64,000 bases of DNA from Verrucomicrobiia bacterium (GTDB lineage: Bacteria > Verrucomicrobiota > Verrucomicrobiia > Opitutales > Cerasicoccaceae): contig JAUIHT010000005.1 in the NCBI GenBank assembly GCA_030432235.1, forward strand, positions 372,001 through 436,000, in the 5' to 3' direction. The notes beneath the pieces were generated by a model. It was not told the DNA's origin, ran no database searches, and saw nothing but the letters and a program-made list of their open reading frames with translations. The position numbers were made by a program, and so were the translations under genes. Shown piece by piece: positions 8,354 to 15,748 of the stretch (the first letter of the stretch is position 1; each line of letters opens with the position of its first letter).

Positions 8354-9334
8354 ATGCCCAAAATCCTCCTCACCACCACCTCCTATCAGGATACGCCCGG
8401 TCCCCACCATGAGCTCCTCGCGAGTCTCGGCTGCGAAGTCGTCACCAAGCGCGGCCCGCTCTCCGAAGCCGAAATGCTGGAGATCGCCGGGGACTTCGAC
8501 GCCTTTCTCTGCGGCGACGACGCCATCACGCGTGCCGTGCTGGAAAAGTCCGCCCCGAAGCTGAAAATCCTGGCCAAGTACGGCATCGGCGTCGACAAGA
8601 TCGACGTCAAAGCCGCCACCGAAATGGGCATCCCGCTCAGCTTCTGTCCCGGGGTGAATCACACCACCGTGGCCGAGCACACCTTCGCCCTCATGCTGGC
8701 GCTTTTCCGTCACTTGGTAGACGAGGTCAACTACGTCCAGGACGGCAAGTGGAAGCGTCTGACCGGCCACGAGGTCATGGGCAAAACCATCGGCATCGTG
8801 GGTCTGGGCCGCATCGGCAAGGAGGTTGCCATCCGAGCCAAAGCCTTCGGCATGAAGCTCGTCGGCTTCGACCTGTACTGGCCCGAGGAATTCGCCCAGG
8901 AATACGGCGTCGAAAAGGCCGAGAGCATTGAGGAAGTCTTCAAGGTTGCCAACGTCATCAGCCTGCACACCAACCTGACCGAGGAAACGCGTGATATGGT
9001 GTGTGCCAAATCCATTGCGACGATGCAGGATAACGTCATCATCCTGAACTGCGCCCGCGGTGAGCTGGTCAACACCGAGGACATGGCCGAAGCACTGGAG
9101 CTTGGCAAGGTCGGCGGCTACGGCGCGGATGTGCTCGATCTCGAGCCGCCGCCCGAGGATCACCTTTTGTTGAGCGCCCCACGCTGCCTTATCACGCCGC
9201 ACATCGGCAGCCGCACCTACGAGTCGGTCGAGCGCCAGGCCATGATGGCCACGCAAAACCTCGCCAACATGCTTCGTGGCGAAAAGCCGCTGGCACAAGT
9301 CAACGACGCCCCCATACCCAAGGCTCTCATATGA
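8354..9334 (+). CDS. D-isomer-specific 2-hydroxyacid dehydrogenase (phosphoglycerate dehydrogenase-like)
   Basis: The 326-residue protein has the family layout. The NAD-binding loop [10 protein letters not shown] is near residues 150-159. The substrate Arg is in [12 protein letters not shown] near 234-245, with the [12 protein letters not shown] region after it. The catalytic His is in [10 protein letters not shown] near 278-287. It is the first gene after operator 2, so it belongs to the hexuronate regulon. Similarity to SerA does not mean serine synthesis: no ACT domain is present. A sugar-acid or keto-acid substrate in uronate breakdown is more likely, inferred from position. Confidence 0.8.
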   Translation: MPKILLTTTSYQDTPGPHHELLASLGCEVVTKRGPLSEAEMLEIAGDFDAFLCGDDAITRAVLEKSAPKLKILAKYGIGVDKIDVKAATEMGIPLSFCPGVNHTTVAEHTFALMLALFRHLVDEVNYVQDGKWKRLTGHEVMGKTIGIVGLGRIGKEVAIRAKAFGMKLVGFDLYWPEEFAQEYGVEKAESIEEVFKVANVISLHTNLTEETRDMVCAKSIATMQDNVIILNCARGELVNTEDMAEALELGKVGGYGADVLDLEPPPEDHLLLSAPRCLITPHIGSRTYESVERQAMMATQNLANMLRGEKPLAQVNDAPIPKALI

Positions 9335-9343
9335 GAGCCTTGG
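9318..9343. terminator. Perfect 26-base palindrome spanning the stop codon
   Basis: CCAAGGCTCTCAT is followed directly by its exact reverse complement, with the TGA stop at 9332-9334 in the centre. As RNA this gives an 11-bp stem with a four-base loop. There is no T-run, so it is not a classical terminator. It may be an mRNA 3'-end stabiliser or processing hairpin. Confidence 0.45.
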
Positions 9344-9448
9344 AGCTGAAAGCCAAAAGCCGAAAGCTCAAAGCAATCCATCCTTTTTACAAAACACGAT
9401 TTCCCATTCCCCAACCCGCTTTTAGCTTTCGACTTTAAGCTTTAGACT
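9344..9448. repeat. Inverted heptad-arm element A (unit AGCNNAA)
   Basis: The left arm, 9344-9374, consists of the 7-base units AGCTGAA, AGCCAAA, AGCCGAA and AGCTCAA plus a partial unit. The right arm, 9414-9448, read on the minus strand, gives AGTCTAA, AGCTTAA, AGTCGAA, AGCTAAA and a partial unit. About 40 bases separate the arms. The right arm ends 11 bases before the next start codon. Confidence 0.65.
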
Positions 9449-9459
9449 CTTCTTTCAAA

Positions 9460-10554
9460 ATGTCCGAAACCTTCTACGTCGTTCCCGCCGAGCAGCACAA
9501 CGCCCTCGTCGAGGCCGCTTACAAACATCGTGGCTTTGACGCTGACGAGGCTGCCGCCGCGGCCAAGTTCTCCGCCCACGCCTCGCGTCACGGCATCCGT
9601 ACGCACAACGCGCTCAAGGCTCTGCACCTGGACCACCTGTTCGGCTCCTTCGCCGGCGGTTGCGTGCCCAGTGCGAAGATTGAGAAAAAGGAAAGCCGCT
9701 TCGCCGCGTCCGAGATTTGGAACGCCAACAAGAAGCTCGGCCAGGCCACGGCCTACGAGGCCATGGACACCGCCATCGCCCTTGCCGACAAGTACGGCAT
9801 CGGCCAGGTGGCGGTCGACAATGCCTTTCACTATCTGTGGGGCGGCGGCTACGTGATGGAGGCCGCGTCCAAGGGCTACATCGCCTACACCAATTGCACC
9901 GCCGCGCTGGCAGAGGTCGTGCCCTTTATGGGCAAGTTCCCCACCCTCGGCACCAATCCGCATTCTTGGGGCTTCCCCACCACCGATGCCGTCGGCTTCC
10001 CCATCGTCATCGACTGGGCCACGAGCGTCGTCGCCATGGGCCGCGTGCAGCAGCTCGCCCGCGAAGGCAAGCAGCTCCCGCCCAACGCCGCCGTGGACAA
10101 GGACGGCAACGTCACCACCGACCCGGCCAAGGTCGCCGCGCTGACCACCTTCGGCGCGCACAAAGGCTACGGACTTTCGCTCATTAACGAGCTCGTCGGT
10201 GGCTTCATCGGCGGCAGCCTCCCCACCCTGCGTTCACGCTGGGATCGCGTGCCCGAGGAAAAGCACACCCCGGCCTTCTACTTTCAGGTCATCCACCCGG
10301 ACGCCATCAACGGCGGCGCTTTTGCCATGGGCCGCAACCAGGCGCAGAACGTCAAGGCGGTCATTGAGGACGTCCTCGGCCACGGCAACGAGTCCTGCAT
10401 CCTGCCCGGCCAAATCGAAGCCAACGCCGCGAAGCAAACCGACGCCGCCGGCGGCCTGCTCTTCTCCGAAGCCGAAATCAAGGCCTTCAATGAAATCGCC
10501 GAAGAATGCGGCGCTGACTCGTGGAGTCTGGATAGCTTCAAGAAGGCTGAGTAG
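9460..10554 (+). CDS. Ldh-family NAD(P)-dependent oxidoreductase (malate/lactate dehydrogenase type 2)
   Basis: The 364-residue protein belongs to the YlbC/YiaK/Ldh family of NAD(P)H-dependent dehydrogenases, which act on malate, sulfolactate, ureidoglycolate or 2,3-diketogulonate and are not Rossmann enzymes. Seen: the HASRHGIRTHNALKALH segment near residues 45-61, with the family's His/Arg pair; FPTLGTNPHSWGFPT near 165-180; and FGAHKGYGLSLINELVGG near 231-250. The substrate cannot be assigned. Its place between the 2-hydroxyacid dehydrogenase and kdgK suggests a uronate-derived keto or hydroxy acid. Repeat elements flank it on both sides. Confidence 0.8.
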   Translation: MSETFYVVPAEQHNALVEAAYKHRGFDADEAAAAAKFSAHASRHGIRTHNALKALHLDHLFGSFAGGCVPSAKIEKKESRFAASEIWNANKKLGQATAYEAMDTAIALADKYGIGQVAVDNAFHYLWGGGYVMEAASKGYIAYTNCTAALAEVVPFMGKFPTLGTNPHSWGFPTTDAVGFPIVIDWATSVVAMGRVQQLAREGKQLPPNAAVDKDGNVTTDPAKVAALTTFGAHKGYGLSLINELVGGFIGGSLPTLRSRWDRVPEEKHTPAFYFQVIHPDAINGGAFAMGRNQAQNVKAVIEDVLGHGNESCILPGQIEANAAKQTDAAGGLLFSEAEIKAFNEIAEECGADSWSLDSFKKAE

Positions 10555-10569
10555 CTTTTTATTTTTTCA

Positions 10570-10910
10570 GAACCACTGATAACACTGATGAACACTGATG
10601 AGCTGATATAGATATGAATGAAAACTGCCCTTTATGCTCTCCGTATCTCTACAGCATTATCTCTGTTAGCTCTGTTAGCATTGATATTCCAGAACAGCCT
10701 AATGTCAGGTTTAGATTCTGTTATCCCTATAAGTGTTTTAGAGAAAATAACCCCTGAAGAGCGACAAGAGATCTGGGACAATCTTAAGCCAAATCCTGCC
10801 ATGTGGTTCATTGTAATTATGACCTGTATTAGCAACAGCATTGGTCTGTATACAGTCACAAATTTATCCAAGAATAAATAATCAGTGTCCATCAGTGTTA
10901 TCAGTGGTTC
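10570..10910. mobile_element. Element B: 30-base inverted repeats enclosing a small membrane-protein gene
   Basis: The left end, 10570-10599, and the right end, 10881-10910, are inverted repeats of 30 bases with one mismatch. Each is itself built of ~10-base units of the form AACACTGATG. The interior is a single ORF of 87 codons with lower GC than its neighbours. This is the same plan as the element around the GxxExxY gene at 12073-12550. No transposase is present, so mobility is inferred from structure only. Confidence 0.55.
10618..10881 (+). CDS. Small membrane protein carried inside element B
   Basis: The 87-residue protein has two hydrophobic segments (about 10-28 and 62-80) joined by a charged loop with KITPEERQEIWDNLKPNP. 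I recognise no family. The base composition is markedly more AT-rich than the surrounding uronate genes, and the gene fills the space between the inverted repeats at 10570-10599 and 10881-10910 almost exactly. Both points suggest it arrived with the element. The start ATG is within a few bases of the last partial repeat unit, with no clear Shine-Dalgarno sequence. Whether it is expressed is unknown. Confidence 0.55.
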   Translation: MKTALYALRISTALSLLALLALIFQNSLMSGLDSVIPISVLEKITPEERQEIWDNLKPNPAMWFIVIMTCISNSIGLYTVTNLSKNK

Positions 10911-10921
10911 AATTCCCTTCC

Positions 10922-10962
10922 TTTTTTAACCGACCAACTGAAAACCGTTTAACCGAAAACTC
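10922..10962. repeat. Single repeat arm C (AACCG-type units)
   Basis: The stretch TTTTTTAACCGACCAACTG and the following AAAACCGTTTAACCGAAAAC have a 7-8-base period. They closely resemble the right arm of element E (13387-13424). No matching left arm is visible, so this may be a remnant or solo arm. It ends about 10 bases before the kdgK start codon. Confidence 0.45.
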
Positions 10963-10971
10963 CTTCACACC

Positions 10972-12069
10972 ATGCCCATAGACATCAAACCCGCTTCTGA
11001 ATGTGCTTACGACTGCATCTCGCTTGGCGAGATCATGCTGCGACTGGACCCCGGCGAGGGCCGCGTCCACACCGCGCGCCAATTCACCGCTTGGGAGGGC
11101 GGCGGCGAGTATAACGTCACGCGTGGCCTGCGCCGCTGCTTCGGCCTGCGCACGGCAACCGTGACCGCCTTTGCGGACAACGCCGTCGGTCGCCTGGTCG
11201 AGGACTTCATCCTGCAGGGCGGCGTCGACACACAGCTCATCAAGTGGGTGCCCTACGACGGCATCGGCCGCACCGTGCGCAACGGCTTGAACTTCACCGA
11301 GCGCGGCTTCGGCATCCGCGGTGCTGTCGGCACGCCTGACCGTGGTAACACCGCGTGCGCCCACCTCAAGCCCGGCGACTTCGACTGGGAGCACATCTTC
11401 GGCAAGCTCGGCGCACGTTGGTTCCACACCGGCGGCATCTTCGCCGCCCTCGGCCAAAACACACCCGAGGTCGTCATCGAGGCCGTCAAGGCCGCCAAGA
11501 AGCACGGCACCATCGTCTCCTACGACCTCAACTACCGCCCGTCCCTGTGGGAGTCCATCGGCGGCCATGCCAAGTGCCAGGAGGTCAACCGCGAGATCGC
11601 CAAGTACGTCGACGTCATGATCGGCAATGAGGAAGACTTCACCGCCTGCCTCGGCTTCGAGGTTGAAGGCGTGGACGAAAACATTTCCGAAATCGAAATC
11701 GATTCCTTCAAGAACATGATTTCCTCTGCGGTCAAAGCCTTCCCGAACTTCAAGGCCACCGCCACCACCCTGCGCGCGGTCAAGACCGCCACGGTCAACG
11801 ACTGGTCCGCCATCGTCTGGGCCGACGGCGAGTTTTACCAGTCCCGTGAATATCCCGCATTGGAAATCATGGACCGCGTCGGCGGCGGCGACAGCTTCGC
11901 CAGCGGATTGATTTATGGTTTCCTTTCCACCGGCGATCCCGACAAGGCGGTCAACTACGGCGCCGCCCACGGCGCGCTTGCCATGACCACTCCCGGCGAC
12001 ACCTCCATGGCCTCCAAAAAGGAAGTCGAGAAAGTCATGGGCGGCGGCGGTGCCCGCGTCGTCCGCTAG
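10972..12069 (+). CDS. kdgK: 2-dehydro-3-deoxygluconokinase-like PfkB sugar kinase
   Basis: KdgK phosphorylates 2-keto-3-deoxygluconate, the product of mannonate dehydration, to KDPG for aldol cleavage. The 365-residue protein shows PfkB features. These are an N-terminal LGEIMLRLDPGEGRVHTARQ strand region, GGGEYNVTRGLRR (37-49, sugar-binding region), SYDLNYRPSLW near 183-193, and the catalytic signature DRVGGGDSFASGLIYG near 299-314 with its general-base Asp. A ~25-residue insertion around 220-255 makes it slightly longer than usual. The assignment to KDG rests on the uxaC/uxaE/SDR context. Confidence 0.8.
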   Translation: MPIDIKPASECAYDCISLGEIMLRLDPGEGRVHTARQFTAWEGGGEYNVTRGLRRCFGLRTATVTAFADNAVGRLVEDFILQGGVDTQLIKWVPYDGIGRTVRNGLNFTERGFGIRGAVGTPDRGNTACAHLKPGDFDWEHIFGKLGARWFHTGGIFAALGQNTPEVVIEAVKAAKKHGTIVSYDLNYRPSLWESIGGHAKCQEVNREIAKYVDVMIGNEEDFTACLGFEVEGVDENISEIEIDSFKNMISSAVKAFPNFKATATTLRAVKTATVNDWSAIVWADGEFYQSREYPALEIMDRVGGGDSFASGLIYGFLSTGDPDKAVNYGAAHGALAMTTPGDTSMASKKEVEKVMGGGGARVVR

Positions 12070-12072
12070 TTA

Positions 12073-12550
12073 GCCACGAAGAACACGAAGTAGGCACGAA
12101 GACCACGAAAGATGAAGCTGGATGCAGGCATAGCCTCCGACATAGAGACCTTGGCAACCAAGGTTATCGGAGCCGCTATCGAAGTGCATAAAGAAGTCGG
12201 TCCTGGTTTGCTTGAAAGTGCCTACGAAGAGTGTCTTTCTCATGAACTCACCCTGCGAAATATCGAGCATCAACGGCAAGTCCCTCTATCCATTCGGTAC
12301 AAGGGACTGCTCGTTGAAAACGCCTATCGCATAGACCTTCTGGTTAAGAACGCTCTCATCGTTGAACTCAAAGCGGTGGACGAATTACAACCCGTCCATT
12401 CTGCCCAAGTGTTAACCTACTTACAATTTCAGCAACTCCGACTAGGCTTGCTGATGAATTTCAGAACCAAAACGCTCAAAGAAGGACTCAAGCGAATCGT
12501 CTTATAGGCTTCGAGCTCTTCGTGTCTGCTTCGTGCCCTTCGTGACCCTA
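12073..12550. mobile_element. Element D: CACGAAG-repeat inverted arms enclosing a GxxExxY gene
   Basis: The left arm (12073-12110) has four CACGAAG/CACGAAA units spaced 9-11 bases apart. The right arm (12508-12550) has three CTTCGTG units and a degenerate one (CTTCGAG), which is the reverse complement. The interior holds one complete gene for a GxxExxY protein. The element sits between kdgK and the SDR gene and splits an otherwise tight operon. Confidence 0.6.
12112..12507 (+). CDS. GxxExxY protein (PD-(D/E)XK_3 superfamily)
   Basis: The 131-residue protein has the family signature GPGLLESAYEECL at 36-48 (G-x-x-E-x-x-Y). A nuclease-like core follows: RIDLLVKNALIVELKAVDEL near 79-98, where Asp and E-x-K sit as in PD-(D/E)XK enzymes. 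It then has HSAQVLTYLQ near 102-111. Length is normal. The family's biochemical role is not established. In this window it is the sole cargo of a repeat-bounded element inserted in the uronate operon, which suggests a part in the element's own spread or maintenance. That is an inference. Confidence 0.85.
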   Translation: MKLDAGIASDIETLATKVIGAAIEVHKEVGPGLLESAYEECLSHELTLRNIEHQRQVPLSIRYKGLLVENAYRIDLLVKNALIVELKAVDELQPVHSAQVLTYLQFQQLRLGLLMNFRTKTLKEGLKRIVL

Positions 12551-12557
12551 TAGAATC

Positions 12558-13337
12558 ATGTCAGAATACCTTAACGAACTCTTCTCTCTTGAAGGCAAAA
12601 CCGCGGTCGTCATCGGCGGCACGGGCGAACTCTGCGGCGCCATGGCCGAGGGCCTGGCCGGGGCCGGCGCCGAAGTCGTGCTGGTCGGGCGCAATCCCGA
12701 CAAGGCCGCCGCGCGCCTCGAGAAACTCCATCAATACCACGGCAAGAGCTACTTCGAATCCTGCGACGTCTCCTCCAAGGACGCGCTGGACGAACTTGTA
12801 CAGAAGGTCGTGGAGAAGTCCGGAAAGATCGACATCGTCATCAACGGCGCGGGGGTCAACAGCCCGACGCCCTTCCTCGAAATCAGCGAGGAGGAAATGG
12901 AGAAAATCGTCACGGTGAACTTCAAGGCGGTCTTCGCGGCCTGCCAGGTCTTCGGACGTTATCTGGTCGAGCGCGGCCAGGGCGGCAGCATCATCAACGT
13001 CGGCTCCATGAGCGGCGTCATCCCGCTCTCGCGCGTCTTCACCTATTCGGCGACCAAAGCGGCGGTGCACAATTTATCCAAGAACCTTGCCCGCGAGTGG
13101 GCCCCGCTGAACATCCGCGTCAACACCCTCGTGCCCGGCTTCTTCCCCGCAGAGCAAAACAAGAAGGTGCTAACCCCTGAGCGCGTCGGGCAAATCATGG
13201 GCCACACCCCGATGAAGCGCTTCGGCGAAGCCCAGGAACTCATCGGCGCTACACTGCTCCTCGCCTCCGACGCGGGCAGCTTCATCACCGGCACCGAAAT
13301 GCTGGTCGACGGCGGCTACGCCTGCATGACCATCTAA
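12558..13337 (+). CDS. uxuB: SDR-family D-mannonate oxidoreductase / fructuronate reductase
   Basis: A short-chain dehydrogenase of 259 residues. The cofactor loop [14 protein letters not shown] is near 18-31, [11 protein letters not shown] near 95-105, and the catalytic Ser is in NVGSMSG near 152-158. Tyr163 and Lys167 lie in [24 protein letters not shown], which ends such enzymes, is present. In Bacillus-type pathways an SDR of this kind, not the long-chain UxuB, reduces fructuronate to mannonate. The symbol is given by role, not by homology to E. coli UxuB. Neighbours kdgK and uxaC support the role. Confidence 0.75.
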   Translation: MSEYLNELFSLEGKTAVVIGGTGELCGAMAEGLAGAGAEVVLVGRNPDKAAARLEKLHQYHGKSYFESCDVSSKDALDELVQKVVEKSGKIDIVINGAGVNSPTPFLEISEEEMEKIVTVNFKAVFAACQVFGRYLVERGQGGSIINVGSMSGVIPLSRVFTYSATKAAVHNLSKNLAREWAPLNIRVNTLVPGFFPAEQNKKVLTPERVGQIMGHTPMKRFGEAQELIGATLLLASDAGSFITGTEMLVDGGYACMTI

Positions 13338-13344
13338 CGATGGT

Positions 13345-13424
13345 GGTTGGTCGGTTAACCGGTATTCGGTTAACCGGTTGCTCTCTTTTTAACTGAATAC
13401 CGAAAAACCGTTTACCGAACAACC
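13345..13424. repeat. Inverted repeat-arm element E (GGTNNNC units)
   Basis: The left arm, 13345-13383, runs GGTTGGTC, GGTTAACC, GGTATTC, GGTTAACC, GGTTGCTC. The right arm, 13387-13424, read on the minus strand, gives GGTTGTTC, GGTAAAC, GGTTTTTC, GGTATTC and a partial unit. The period is 7-8 bases and there is almost no spacer. It ends 9 bases before the uxaC start codon. Confidence 0.65.
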
Positions 13425-13433
13425 CTCCCCCCC

Positions 13434-14849
13434 ATGAGCTTCATCCACGACGACTTTCTCTTGCAAAGTGAAACGGCTAAGCGCCTCTACCACGAGGTGG
13501 CGAAGGACGAGCCGATCTTCGACTACCATTGTCACCTGCCCCCGCAGGACGTGGCCAAGGACCGCCGCTTCGCTAACCTCTTCGAGATTTGGCTCGAGGG
13601 CGACCACTACAAGTGGCGCGCCATGCGCACGAATGGCGTCAGCGAAGAGCTCTGTACGGGCGATGCGGAGCCGTATGCCAAGTTTGAAGCCTGGTGCCAG
13701 ACCGTGCCGCACACACTGCGCAACCCGCTCTACCACTGGAGCCACCTGGAGTTGATGCGCTACTTCGACATCGACTACCTGATCAGCGAAAAGACCGCCC
13801 CGCAGATTTGGGAGCAGGCCAACGCCAAGCTCGCAGAAGACGACTTCTCGGCCAAGGGCATTCTGAAGAAGTTCGATGTACGCGTGGTCTGCACGACGGA
13901 CGACCCGGCGGACTCGCTGGAGTTCCACGAGCGCATCGCCAAGGACAAGAACCTCAAGACGCGCATCTACCCAACCTTCCGTCCGGACAAGGCCATGAAG
14001 CTCGACGACGTCGCGGCCTTTAACGACTACTGCGAAAAGCTCGGCGAGGTCGCCGATTTGGAAATTGGTGACAGCTTCCAGCACTTCCTCGACGCGCTCA
14101 AGAAGCGCCACGACTTCTTCCACAGCCTCGGCGGGCGTTTGTCCGACCATGGCCTGGAAACCTGCTTCGATGACTTCTGCAACGACGACACCGCCACCGC
14201 CATTTTCGAAAAGGCCCGCGAAGGCAAGCAAATCAGCGACCTCGAGCGACGCCAGTTCGCCACCTACATGATGGTGTACTTCGGCCACCTCGACGCGGAG
14301 AAAAGCTGGACCAAGCAGCTCCACCTTGGCGCCATGCGCAGCAACAACACACGTCTCTTCAAGAAGCTTGGGCCCGACACCGGCTTCGACAGCATCGGGG
14401 ATTTCTCCCAGGGCCGCGCGCTCAGCCGCTACCTCGACCGCCTCGACTCGGACAACATGCTGCCGAAGACCGTCCTCTACAACCTCAACCCCGCCGACAA
14501 CTACCTCTTCGCCACCATGATTGGCAACTTCCAGGACGGCTCCGTCGCCGGCAAGGTACAGTTCGGCAGCGGCTGGTGGTTCCTCGACCAAAAGGAGGCC
14601 ATGGAGTGGCAAATGAACGCCCTGTCCAACCTCGGGCTTTTCAGCCGCTTCGTTGGCATGCTGACGGACTCGCGCAGCTTCCTCTCCTACCCGCGCCACG
14701 AGTACTTCCGACGCATCCTGTGCAACCTCGTCGGCAACGACGTCGAGGCCGGGCTCATCCCGCCGGAGTGGGACCTCTACGCGCCCATGGTGAAGAACAT
14801 CTGCTACGGCAACGCCAAGCAGTTCTTCGGACTGGATGTCCTAGAATGA
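13434..14849 (+). CDS. uxaC: Glucuronate/galacturonate isomerase
   Basis: UxaC isomerises D-glucuronate to fructuronate and D-galacturonate to tagaturonate, the entry step of the pathway. The 471-residue length is typical. FDYHCHLPPQDVAKDR near 29-44 carries the metal-binding His pair of this amidohydrolase-like family. MRSNNTRLFKKLGPDTGFDS (301-320) and a C-terminal DSRSFLSYPRHEYFRRILC are also family-like. It is the last gene of the uronate operon. Mannonate dehydratase (UxuA) and KDPG aldolase, needed to complete the route, are not in this window. Confidence 0.92.
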   Translation: MSFIHDDFLLQSETAKRLYHEVAKDEPIFDYHCHLPPQDVAKDRRFANLFEIWLEGDHYKWRAMRTNGVSEELCTGDAEPYAKFEAWCQTVPHTLRNPLYHWSHLELMRYFDIDYLISEKTAPQIWEQANAKLAEDDFSAKGILKKFDVRVVCTTDDPADSLEFHERIAKDKNLKTRIYPTFRPDKAMKLDDVAAFNDYCEKLGEVADLEIGDSFQHFLDALKKRHDFFHSLGGRLSDHGLETCFDDFCNDDTATAIFEKAREGKQISDLERRQFATYMMVYFGHLDAEKSWTKQLHLGAMRSNNTRLFKKLGPDTGFDSIGDFSQGRALSRYLDRLDSDNMLPKTVLYNLNPADNYLFATMIGNFQDGSVAGKVQFGSGWWFLDQKEAMEWQMNALSNLGLFSRFVGMLTDSRSFLSYPRHEYFRRILCNLVGNDVEAGLIPPEWDLYAPMVKNICYGNAKQFFGLDVLE

Positions 14850-14903
14850 CCTACGGGTCACTAATAAGTTGACATCATGCAACAAATAAGTGCAACTATT
14901 TTT

Positions 14904-15506
14904 ATGTTCAGAAATGCTCTCACTATTCTTTCTCTGCTCACTCTTGGTTCGACTGCATCGTTTGCCGCAATCCTTTTGGAAATAGATATTTCCGACCCGT
15001 CAGCAGTCACTTTCACTGCGACCAGCAATAATGCTTCCTCCGATTCCAGCCTGAACGCTTCCTCAAACGGATTCACTATTGAAGGCTTCTTTCTGAGCAA
15101 TCCCACCGTCGACTACATCGATGGCAATGTAACCGGAACACTTTCGCCAGTCACTGGGACCACACAAACCTATGCCATCGCTGGGACCTTCGATTATCTG
15201 AGTGGCACGGAAACATTCGGTCCCGGAAACGATTTGAATGTCACTGCCAATGGGAACGCCGGATCCAACAGCCAGGTTTTCAGCACCAGCTCGACCGCGT
15301 TTACCGGTACGGCCGTCATGGACCTTAGCAGCTACGTGGCCAATCTGCCGCTCGCAGGAGCCAGCGGCTCCATTTACCCCGGCTATTCCCTGGGGCCTGC
15401 AGTCATCGGTGAATGGTCGGTTGTTCCCGAGCCATCCACTTACGCGCTCGGTGCCGGCATGTTAGCGCTCTGCGCCCTGGCATTGCGCCAACGTCTTCGT
15501 GCCTAA
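14904..15506 (+). CDS. PEP-CTERM sorting-domain protein
   Basis: The start at 14904 gives a clean signal peptide (MFRNALTILSLLTLGSTASFA). A Thr/Ser/Asn/Gly-rich beta-structured body follows, and the protein ends with VVPEPSTYALG, a hydrophobic helix and RQRLRA. That tripartite C terminus (VPEP motif, membrane helix, Arg cluster) marks substrates of exosortase/archaeosortase-type processing, common in Opitutae. The body is not recognised. It lies downstream of uxaC on the same strand, but its different composition suggests an independent unit. It converges on the CPXCG gene with a 4-base overlap. Confidence 0.8.
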   Translation: MFRNALTILSLLTLGSTASFAAILLEIDISDPSAVTFTATSNNASSDSSLNASSNGFTIEGFFLSNPTVDYIDGNVTGTLSPVTGTTQTYAIAGTFDYLSGTETFGPGNDLNVTANGNAGSNSQVFSTSSTAFTGTAVMDLSSYVANLPLAGASGSIYPGYSLGPAVIGEWSVVPEPSTYALGAGMLALCALALRQRLRA

Positions 15507-15691
15507 ATCGGCTCCGCCTCGGCCATGACTTCACCGTCGACCAAATCGAAGCGGATGAGCATGGGGCGGCAGCAAACCTCGCAATCGTAATCCCACTCCG
15601 TCGGCACCTCCGACGGAGCCGGCCCGGGGATGGTGAAGCTTTCAAAGCAGCTCGGGCACGTCACCGTGCAATCGGGCGAAAGGTCGGACAT
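15503..15691 (-). CDS. CPXCG motif-containing cysteine-rich protein
   Basis: The 62-residue protein has CPSCFESFTIP at 12-22 and DCEVCCRPM at 36-44. This two-knuckle zinc-ribbon arrangement, followed by an acidic tail, is the small CPXCG family. Zinc binding is expected; the cellular role is unknown. It is convergent with the PEP-CTERM gene, sharing four bases, and lies upstream of lpxC-fabZ on the same strand (11.. reading toward lower coordinates, the lpxC-fabZ gene comes first and this gene follows it by about 57 bases), so it may be the last gene of that operon. Confidence 0.75.
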   Translation of the reverse strand: MSDLSPDCTVTCPSCFESFTIPGPAPSEVPTEWDYDCEVCCRPMLIRFDLVDGEVMAEAEPI

Positions 15692-15703
15692 GCCGGATTA
15701 CAG

Positions 15704-15744
15704 AATCTCCCTCTCTCCCCTTCTCACTCTCTCCGTTTCTCCCT
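15704..15744. repeat. Single CT-rich heptad-like arm H
   Basis: Between lpxC-fabZ and the CPXCG gene, a purine/pyrimidine-biased stretch has roughly 7-base periodicity (CTCTCYC-like units: CTCCCTCTCTCCCC, CACTCTCTCC, TTTCTCCC). It resembles one arm of the inverted heptad elements seen elsewhere in the window, but no partner arm is visible. Confidence 0.3.
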
Positions 15745-15748
15745 AGCC

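Noticed and set aside
10570-12550. Insertion sequences or integron cassettes
   Set aside because: No transposase or integrase and no attC-like 59-base element; the arms are tandem short repeats.
13389-14699. A 436-codon minus-strand frame
   Set aside because: Antisense shadow of uxaC.
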